From contig NZ_JAQOWX010000033.1 in the NCBI RefSeq assembly GCF_028462495.1, positions 1-46,093 of the forward strand: a stretch of DNA of 46,093 nucleotides. Reading direction: 5' to 3'. Shown here piece by piece: positions 40,456 through 46,093 of this stretch. Within the stretch, counting starts at the first letter, position 1. Each line of letters begins with the position of its first letter. The stretch comes from Roseateles_E sp005503085. GTDB lineage: Bacteria > Pseudomonadota > Gammaproteobacteria > Burkholderiales > Burkholderiaceae_C. A program made the position numbers and the translations under genes. Below the pieces are notes generated by a model that worked only from the letters and a program-made list of their open reading frames with translations, ran no database searches and was not told the DNA's origin.

Positions 40456-41931
40456 TCAAGGATGGGCTGCCATCACCTGGGCCACAGCCGCCGTCAGCCG
40501 CTTGCCATAAGGCACATGCAGGAATTCGTTGGGGCCATGGGCATTGCTCTTCGGGCCCAAGACGCCGCAGACCATCATCTGCGCCTTCGGAAAGCCCTTC
40601 TGCAGCATGCTCATCAGCGGGATCGTGCCGCCCTGGCCGATATAGCCGACCGGGGTGCCGAACTGGGCCAAGCTGGCCTGGTTGAGCGCGGCATCCAGCC
40701 AGGGTGACAGGTCCGGCGTGTTCCAGCCGGTGGCGCCGTAGGCGCCGGCGCGGCCATCGGGCACAAAAGTGACCTTGGCGTTGTAGGGCGCGTTGTCCTC
40801 CAGCAGAGCCTTCAGGCGCAGCGCCGCCTCGTTGCCGTCCACCAGCGGCGGCAGGCGCAGCGAGAGCTTGAAGGCGGTGTAGGGACGCAGCACATTGCCG
40901 GCATTCTTCAGCTCCGGGAAGCCATCGACGCCCACCACCGACAAGGTCGGCCGCCAGGTGCGGTTCAGCAGCACCTCGACCGGATCCTGCGTCACCGGCA
41001 GCACCGCGCCGCCGTCGGCGCCGCAGGCCCAGGGGTAGCGCTTCCAGACCTCGTCCTTCAGGATGGCGGCGGTGGCCTGGGCCTGCGCGATCCGGTTGCC
41101 GGGAATGTCGCAATGGAAGCTCTCGGGCAGCAGGCGGCCGGTCTTGCTGTCCTCCAGCCGGTCCAGCACCTGGCGCAGGATGCGGAAGCTCGACGGCACC
41201 AGGCCGCTAGCGTCGCCCGAGTGAATGCCCTCGGTCAGCACCTCGACCTTCAACACGCCGCTGACCATGCCGCGCAACGAGGTGGTCAGCCACAGCTGGT
41301 CGTAGTTGCCGGCGCCCGAGTCCAGGCAGACCACCAGGCTGACATTGCCCAAGCGGTCCTTCAGCGCGTCGATATAGGCCGGCAGATCGTAGGAGCCGCT
41401 TTCCTCGCAGGTCTCGATGATGCCGACGCAGCGCGGCCGCGGAATGCCCTGGCGGTCCAGCGCCATGATGGCGGTCAGCGAGGCATAGACCGCGTAACCG
41501 TCATCGGCGCCACCGCGGCCGTAGAGCTTGCCGTCCTCGTACTTGGGCGTCCACGGGCCCAGATCGTTGCGCCAGCCATTGAACTCGGGCTGCTTGTCCA
41601 GATGGCCGTAGACGACGATGGTGTCATCGCTGCCGGCCTTGGTGGCCGGCACCTCGAAGAAGATGATGGGCGTGCGGCCCTCGATGCGAATGACCTCCAG
41701 CTTCAGCCCGGCGACCTTCTTGCCCTCGACCCAGCTCGCGGCGTCGCGTATCACCTTCTCGATATGGCCGTTCGCCGCCCAGTCGGCGTCGAACATCGGG
41801 CTCTTGGCCGGGATCGCGATGTAGTCGGTCAGCGCGGGGACGATTTCCTCGTCCCAGACGCGGGCGGCATAGTCGCCCAGCGCGGTGGCTTCATCGGGTT
41901 GCAGGGGCAATGACGGGTCGCGAGCATTCAT
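40456..41931 (-). CDS. M20-family metallopeptidase (dipeptidase-like)
   Basis: A 491-residue zinc exopeptidase. Metal ligands are visible in VVYGHLDKQPEF (His), GRGGADDGYA (bridging Asp), ETCEESGSYDLP (catalytic and bridging Glu), VVCLDSGAG (Asp) and KSNAHGPNEFLHVPYG (His). An inserted lid or dimerisation domain lies in the middle. The substrate is probably a dipeptide or acylated amino acid, which cannot be narrowed further. The ATG at 41931 is preferred because a longer reading enters the neighbouring hydrolase gene. Confidence 0.9.
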   Translation of the reverse strand: MNARDPSLPLQPDEATALGDYAARVWDEEIVPALTDYIAIPAKSPMFDADWAANGHIEKVIRDAASWVEGKKVAGLKLEVIRIEGRTPIIFFEVPATKAGSDDTIVVYGHLDKQPEFNGWRNDLGPWTPKYEDGKLYGRGGADDGYAVYASLTAIMALDRQGIPRPRCVGIIETCEESGSYDLPAYIDALKDRLGNVSLVVCLDSGAGNYDQLWLTTSLRGMVSGVLKVEVLTEGIHSGDASGLVPSSFRILRQVLDRLEDSKTGRLLPESFHCDIPGNRIAQAQATAAILKDEVWKRYPWACGADGGAVLPVTQDPVEVLLNRTWRPTLSVVGVDGFPELKNAGNVLRPYTAFKLSLRLPPLVDGNEAALRLKALLEDNAPYNAKVTFVPDGRAGAYGATGWNTPDLSPWLDAALNQASLAQFGTPVGYIGQGGTIPLMSMLQKGFPKAQMMVCGVLGPKSNAHGPNEFLHVPYGKRLTAAVAQVMAAHP

Positions 41932-41968
41932 GATGGGGGTCCGGCTTGTGGCTGGTGAGGCCCCGATC

Positions 41969-42832
41969 TTAAAACTTGTCGTCCAGCCAGGCCTGCAGGC
42001 GGGCAAACACCTGTTCGCGCTCCGGCTCGTTGAAGAGCTCATGGAACAGGCGCTCGAAGCACTGCGACTGCACCACCGTCGCCGGTGCCTCGGCGGCAAA
42101 GGCCTCGCTACCGGCCGGGTCGACACAGTGATCGCTGCCGGCCCACATCAACAGGGTCGGCAGCAGCCACTGCCCCGCCCGATCCAGCACCTCGGCGCCG
42201 CCCTCGGCAATCATGCTGGCCAGGGCCGGCGTGATGCGGTCATGGACCAGCGGGTCGTTCTCGTAGGCCGCGACCACGGCAGCATCGCGCGAGATCCAGG
42301 CCGGCTTGAGCCCGTTGCCGACCGCCAGATGCGGCAGCAGCGGCAGCGCCACCGTCAGCAAGACCTTCTGGATGCCCGACATCCCGGCATCCAGCGCCGG
42401 CGAGCTGAGCACCAGGCCGTCAACCGGCCTGAACCAGGCCGGCAGCACGCCGCCGCTGCTGGCGCACAGGCCGCCGGCGACGAAGCGCGCCGCCACCAGG
42501 CCGCCCATGCTGTGGCCCAGCAGCAGCAGCGGGCCCTTGTTCAGGGCGGCATCGGCTCGCAGCTCGTCGATCACCAGGGCCAGGTCTTGCATCAGCCGCT
42601 CGGGGCCGGCGATATCGCCGCGCGCCCCGCCAGAGGCGCCGTGGCCGCGCTGGTCATGGCCCACCACCTGCCAGCCCCAGCTGTTCAGCCGCGCGGCCAC
42701 ATGCTCGTAGCGACCGATATGCTCGCCCAGCCCATGGACGATCAGCACCGTGCCGCGCGCGGGCTGCGGCCCGGGCAGCCCCCATTGCCGCCAGTGCAAG
42801 GGCAGGCCGTCATCGGTTCGAAGCGTTCGCAT
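41969..42832 (-). CDS. Alpha/beta hydrolase, lysophospholipase/monoacylglycerol lipase-like
   Basis: A 287-residue serine hydrolase. The nucleophile elbow is LLGHSMGGLVAA, the oxyanion segment VLIVHGLGEHIGRYEHVAARL, the catalytic Asp in WAGSDHCVDPAGS and the His in CFERLFHELFNEPERE. This set matches the Hydrolase_4 (monoacylglycerol lipase) family. No signal peptide is seen. The ATG at 42832 is chosen since earlier in-frame starts add a nonconserved leader. It lies 37 bases upstream of the M20 gene and may be cotranscribed with it. Confidence 0.88.
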   Translation of the reverse strand: MRTLRTDDGLPLHWRQWGLPGPQPARGTVLIVHGLGEHIGRYEHVAARLNSWGWQVVGHDQRGHGASGGARGDIAGPERLMQDLALVIDELRADAALNKGPLLLLGHSMGGLVAARFVAGGLCASSGGVLPAWFRPVDGLVLSSPALDAGMSGIQKVLLTVALPLLPHLAVGNGLKPAWISRDAAVVAAYENDPLVHDRITPALASMIAEGGAEVLDRAGQWLLPTLLMWAGSDHCVDPAGSEAFAAEAPATVVQSQCFERLFHELFNEPEREQVFARLQAWLDDKF

Positions 42833-42982
42833 GCGAGCAGTGTAGGGAGCGCTCCGGAGCGCCCGCCCCAGGGCTTCCCCGGTCGGTGAAAGTACGCAAG
42901 CCATGGGGCCATATCGGCTGTCGCCCATCGGATAGACAGAGCCTGTCCCTTGATTAAGCTACTCGCCACCACAGGGGCCGCG

Positions 42983-43813
42983 ATGAACGAATTCTTCAAC
43001 CTCGCCACCGATGCCCAGGGCATCAGCCATCTCAGCCTGAACCGGCCCGAGCGCATGAACACCATGAGCCCGCCCTTCTTCCCGGCGCTGCGCGATGCGG
43101 TGCGCGGCCTGCACGACGCCGGCCGGACCCGAGCGCTGGTGATCTCATCGACCGGCAAGCATTTCAGCGCCGGCATGGCGCTGGACACCTTTGCCACCGA
43201 CGACGCGATGCTGGACACGCGCAGCGCGCGCAGCCGGCTGAGCTTTCAAGACTCGCTGCGCCGCTTGATGGACTGCTTCACCGCGCTGGACGAGGCGCGC
43301 TTCCCGGTGCTGGGCGCCATCCAGGGCGGCTGCATCGGCGGCGCGCTGGACCTGGCCGCCGTCTGCGATATGCGCTACTGCACGGCCGACGCCTTCTTCT
43401 GCGTGCAGGAGATCAATATCGGCATGGCCGCCGACCTGGGCGTGCTGCAGCGCCTGCAGCATCTGATGCCGGCCGGTCTGGCCCGCGAGCTGGCCTATAC
43501 CGGCGAGCGCCTCGGTGCCGAGCGCGCGCTGGCCTGTGGCCTGGTCAATGCCGTGCTGCCGGACGCCGACGCGCTGCTGGCCCATGTGATGGGCCTGGCC
43601 CGCAGCATCGCCGACAAATCGCCGCTGGCCGTGGCCACCAGCAAGCTGGCTTTGAACCATGCCCGCGACCACGGCACGGCCGCCGCACTGGCCCAGATGA
43701 GCCTGCTGCAAAGCGCCGTCTTCGACACCGCCGAGATGGGCCAGGCCATCTCGGCCTGGAAGAGCAAGCGGCCGGCGGAATTCGCGCCCTTGAATCCGGT
43801 CGCAAACCTGTGA
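42983..43813 (+). CDS. Crotonase-family enzyme, probable delta(3,5)-delta(2,4)-dienoyl-CoA isomerase
   Basis: A 276-residue crotonase. The oxyanion-hole segments are KHFSAGMALDTF and QGGCIGGALDLAAVCDMRYC, and EINIGMAADLGVLQRLQHL follows. The pattern GGCIGG..D...CD.RYC with (V/I)..G.AAD.G.LQRL is that of dienoyl-CoA isomerase (mammalian ECH1), whose acidic catalytic residues sit in the D of GGALDL and AADLG. This step removes double bonds at odd positions during oxidation of unsaturated acids. A plain enoyl-CoA hydratase is less likely because its two active-site Glu are not at the usual sites. The start at 42983 follows AGGGGCC; a TTG at 42950 is possible. Confidence 0.85.
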   Translation: MNEFFNLATDAQGISHLSLNRPERMNTMSPPFFPALRDAVRGLHDAGRTRALVISSTGKHFSAGMALDTFATDDAMLDTRSARSRLSFQDSLRRLMDCFTALDEARFPVLGAIQGGCIGGALDLAAVCDMRYCTADAFFCVQEINIGMAADLGVLQRLQHLMPAGLARELAYTGERLGAERALACGLVNAVLPDADALLAHVMGLARSIADKSPLAVATSKLALNHARDHGTAAALAQMSLLQSAVFDTAEMGQAISAWKSKRPAEFAPLNPVANL

Positions 43814-43910
43814 AAACTGCGCGAATGGCTGCATTAGCGAGGCTCAACAGCGACGCAGGCGCGGTACCCCGCACCTAAACTGGCCCGCTGTCCCAAGCCC
43901 GCCGCCATTC

Positions 43911-45269
43911 ATGGATGTCGTCCGTTCCCGCCTGCCCTGGCGCACCGTTGCCGTCGCTCTGATCGCCGTGCTGCTGAGCGCCTGCGCGGCGCCCCAATCC
44001 ACGGTAGACGAGGGCCGCAAGGTCGATGAGGCCCTGCTGGGCAATATTCGCGCCTACGGCGCCGGTGAGCGTCTGCTGCGCCCAGCCATCGTGCGCAGCG
44101 CCCAGCTCCGGGATGCTCACTGCGATAGCCAGTGGGAGCTGCCTTTCGCCGTGGCCACCAGCCAGGGCTGGGCCGAGAACGACAGGGTCGCCTGGGTGCG
44201 CGCGCTGGGCGTCGACGAGCGCCTGACCGTGGTCGGCGTCAGTGCCGATGCGCCGCTGAAGCTGGGCGACAAGATCATCAAGGTGGGCGGCACCCAGACC
44301 GAGGACAGCGCCGATCTGCTGCAGCGCCTGGCCGCGGCGCGAGACGCGGGTCGCCCATTCAGCGTACAACTGCTGGGCGGCAAGACCGTGCCCCTGACGC
44401 CGCTGAAGGTCTGTCGCGGCTATGCCCGCCTGGCCCCGCCCAACACGCCGCAGCTGCAGGACTACCACTGGCTGCTGAGCCTGCACCCGCTGGAGATCAC
44501 GCAGGCCGACCTCAGCGAGGACGAGGCCTTGTGGGCGGTGCTGTGGACCCAAGGGCTGTCCGAAGAAGGCGGGGCCCGCATGAAGACCTACCACTACGGC
44601 ACCCAGATCGCCGGCACGCTCTACAACCTGGTCACGCTGGCCTCCGGTCTGCAGGGCGCGGCGGTGGCGGCCAATGCCGCCGTCAATGCAGCCAAGTCGG
44701 CGGCCGCCAGCGTGGCGACCGAAATCGTCAAGCAACAGTTGATCGAACAGGGCAAGGCCCTGGCCATGCAGCGCCTGCGCGAAGGCCTGACCGATGCCGC
44801 CGCGCAGCTCACCAAGGCCCAGGTGGCCGGCGCGATGCAGCAGGCGGCCGTCACCCGCGGCTCGCTGGGCGGCGTCGCCCGCATCGCGGCCACCGTGTTC
44901 GACCATGCGGACGCCTGGGCCTTTGAGCGTGCCGCCAAGCTCGGCGCCAACCCGCTGGCCGGCTTCACGCTGCACCAGAAGATGGTCGAACGCAGCCTGA
45001 CCGGCAATGCCTTCATCTTCGATGCCGAGCGCCTGACCGAACTCAACAAGCGCGCCCAGGCCAGAGGCCTGGAGAGCGAGGTCGTCGCGATCCTGCGCGG
45101 CCTGCGCCCCGAGGATCTGAGCTTCGAGATCGGCGCCATGCCGCTGGCCTCCGCGCCCGACACCTTCTCCTTCGAGAGCCCCGGCGATCCCGGCAGTGGT
45201 CGTTTCGCCCGCGGCCTGATCGACGCGATGCTGGAGATTCCGGCCGAGTCCGCCCCCCGCAAGCCCTAA
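43911..45269 (+). CDS. PDZ-domain lipoprotein resembling an inactivated M48 peptidase
   Basis: A 452-residue lipoprotein. The signal VAVALIAVLLSACAA has its lipobox Cys at 25. Residues 100-165 form a PDZ-like domain (LTVVGVSADAPLKLGDKIIKVGG). Residues 185-225 resemble the core of M48 peptidases, but the zinc motif HExxH is replaced by WTQGL at 212-216 in DEALWAVLWTQGLSEEGG. The later segment FDHADAWAFERAAKLGANPL at 330 follows the ExxxD motif region, with Phe in place of the zinc-binding Glu. An Ala-rich helical insert lies between. It is therefore likely to bind rather than cut proteins at the outer membrane. The M48 relation is an inference from reading; PDZ and lipobox are more certain. 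The next gene starts 4 bases later. Confidence 0.65.
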   Translation: MDVVRSRLPWRTVAVALIAVLLSACAAPQSTVDEGRKVDEALLGNIRAYGAGERLLRPAIVRSAQLRDAHCDSQWELPFAVATSQGWAENDRVAWVRALGVDERLTVVGVSADAPLKLGDKIIKVGGTQTEDSADLLQRLAAARDAGRPFSVQLLGGKTVPLTPLKVCRGYARLAPPNTPQLQDYHWLLSLHPLEITQADLSEDEALWAVLWTQGLSEEGGARMKTYHYGTQIAGTLYNLVTLASGLQGAAVAANAAVNAAKSAAASVATEIVKQQLIEQGKALAMQRLREGLTDAAAQLTKAQVAGAMQQAAVTRGSLGGVARIAATVFDHADAWAFERAAKLGANPLAGFTLHQKMVERSLTGNAFIFDAERLTELNKRAQARGLESEVVAILRGLRPEDLSFEIGAMPLASAPDTFSFESPGDPGSGRFARGLIDAMLEIPAESAPRKP

Positions 45270-45273
45270 GCCC

Positions 45274-46093
45274 ATGCGCGCCACACCAATTCTTTCCCTG
45301 CTCGCCATGCTGGCTCTGCCGGCGGGCGCACAAGACCTGGCCTCTCCCGCGGCCTCGGCGTCGGCGCCGGCCGCCGAGCCCCCCGGTTGCACCGCGCTGA
45401 CGACACGCGCCATCGCCGCCGATCTGCGCGCGGCCACCGCGCCGTCGCTCGGCAAGGATCTGGACGGCCAGGCCCGGCTGCTGGACGAGGCGCTGGCGCT
45501 GTGGAGCACGGCGACCCAGCGCTGCGAAGGGCGCGCCAAGGAGCGTGCCGAGCGCCATCTGGTCGACAACCAGAAGCAACGCGCCGCCATTGCCGAGCGC
45601 CAGGCCGCCGGCCAGCAATGCGAGCTCTCGCATCGCGACGCCGCCTCGCTGCAGGAGATGGCGCGCCAGGCCTTCGGCGAACGCCGCTGGCCGGAGGCCG
45701 GCTCGCTGTACCGCAAGGCCGAGACCATGTGGGACCTGGCCGCCGAGCATTGCACCGGCAAGCAGCAGACCACCGCGCAGCAACGCCGCCAGCAGTCCGA
45801 GATCGACGGCCACAACGCCGAGTTCTGCGCCCCGCCCTTCGAGCGCGCCCGCGAGCACTCGCAGAAACTCCGCAACAGCGCGGCCGGCCTGGCCGCCGCC
45901 GACAAGCAGCAACTCTCGCTGCAGGCCGAGACGCTGTGGCGCCTGGCCATGGCCCAGTGCAAGGGGAATGCGCTGGAGCTGGCGCAAAACAATGCCCAGG
46001 CGCTGGCGCGCGAGCGCGGCACGCCCTGGGTTGCGACGCTGCCACCGGGCACGGCGGCGCCGGCCGCCAAGCCAGCACCTGCAGCGGTCGCAC
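45274..46093 (+). CDS. Secreted cysteine-repeat protein, partial (3' end outside window)
   Basis: An open frame of 273 residues that continues past the window edge. The signal MRATPILSLLAMLALPAGAQ is followed by a low-complexity Ala/Ser/Pro linker. Then come three divergent repeats with the same geometry: Cys39-Trp77-Cys84, Cys116-Trp153-Cys160 and Cys185-Trp222-Cys229. In each, Trp precedes the second Cys by exactly 7 residues and the Cys pair is 44-45 apart. The repeats are helical and rich in Ala, Gln, Arg and Glu. An Ala/Pro-rich tail begins near residue 255. No known family is recognised. It starts 4 bases after the PDZ lipoprotein gene, so the two are probably one operon acting in the periplasm. 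Confidence 0.65.
   Translation, partial: MRATPILSLLAMLALPAGAQDLASPAASASAPAAEPPGCTALTTRAIAADLRAATAPSLGKDLDGQARLLDEALALWSTATQRCEGRAKERAERHLVDNQKQRAAIAERQAAGQQCELSHRDAASLQEMARQAFGERRWPEAGSLYRKAETMWDLAAEHCTGKQQTTAQQRRQQSEIDGHNAEFCAPPFERAREHSQKLRNSAAGLAAADKQQLSLQAETLWRLAMAQCKGNALELAQNNAQALARERGTPWVATLPPGTAAPAAKPAPAAVA

Overview
The window is a high-GC chromosomal segment of a Gram-negative betaproteobacterium, most likely Burkholderiales of the Roseateles/Rubrivivax/Leptothrix type. This rests on gene content and order: a regulatory PTS cluster (EIIA-Man, HPr, EI), the dac-dat-ybeD-lipB-lipA block, phoH-ybeY, ruvAB, hemJ next to hemB, a Burkholderia-type porin and a DUF1840 protein. No phage, insertion sequence, CRISPR array, tRNA or rRNA was seen. 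The protein assignments come from reading motifs and were not checked by database search.

Layout. 0.1-4.1 kb: PTS enzyme I, an opposite-strand GNAT acyltransferase, HPr, EIIA and a small lipoprotein. 4.1-5.8 kb: a class III CoA-transferase damaged by two one-base N gaps whose flanks repeat each other (assembly artefacts). 5.9-10.9 kb: a pseudo-histidine-kinase/pseudo-receiver protein, a TlpA-like thioredoxin, then a glrK-qseG-glrR type two-component operon. 11-14.5 kb: opgGH for osmoregulated periplasmic glucans. 14.4-19.2 kb: lipoate synthesis, ybeD, D-amino acid aminotransferase and a D,D-carboxypeptidase, with an opposite-strand Sel1 gene inside the block. 19.2-24.2 kb: hydrolase, 2Fe-2S ferredoxin, VanZ, HemJ, HemB and CorA. 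24.2-29.5 kb: ybeY, phoH, a NarL-type two-component pair and ruvAB. 29.5-35.1 kb: porin, histidine phosphatase, DUF1840, and a GGDEF-EAL gene coupled to an HD-GYP gene. 35.3-40.4 kb: part of the beta-ketoadipate pathway (pcaI, pcaJ, pcaF, an IclR regulator, pobA). 40.5-46.1 kb: M20 peptidase, lysophospholipase-like hydrolase, dienoyl-CoA isomerase-like crotonase, a PDZ lipoprotein resembling an inactivated M48 peptidase, and a partial cysteine-repeat periplasmic protein.

The strongest regulatory signal lies between glrR and opgG. A TGTC-N10-GACA site (the motif known for GlrR), a perfect IHF consensus and a textbook sigma-54 -24/-12 promoter sit in the correct order and spacing. This predicts that the envelope-sensing GlrK/QseG/GlrR system next door controls periplasmic glucan synthesis. 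Other items of interest are a candidate small RNA with an anti-Shine-Dalgarno hairpin loop between hemJ and hemB, tandem GTTC-N7-GAAC palindromes over the predicted pcaI transcription start, the double-pseudoenzyme sensor, and the two unusual secreted proteins at the right end.
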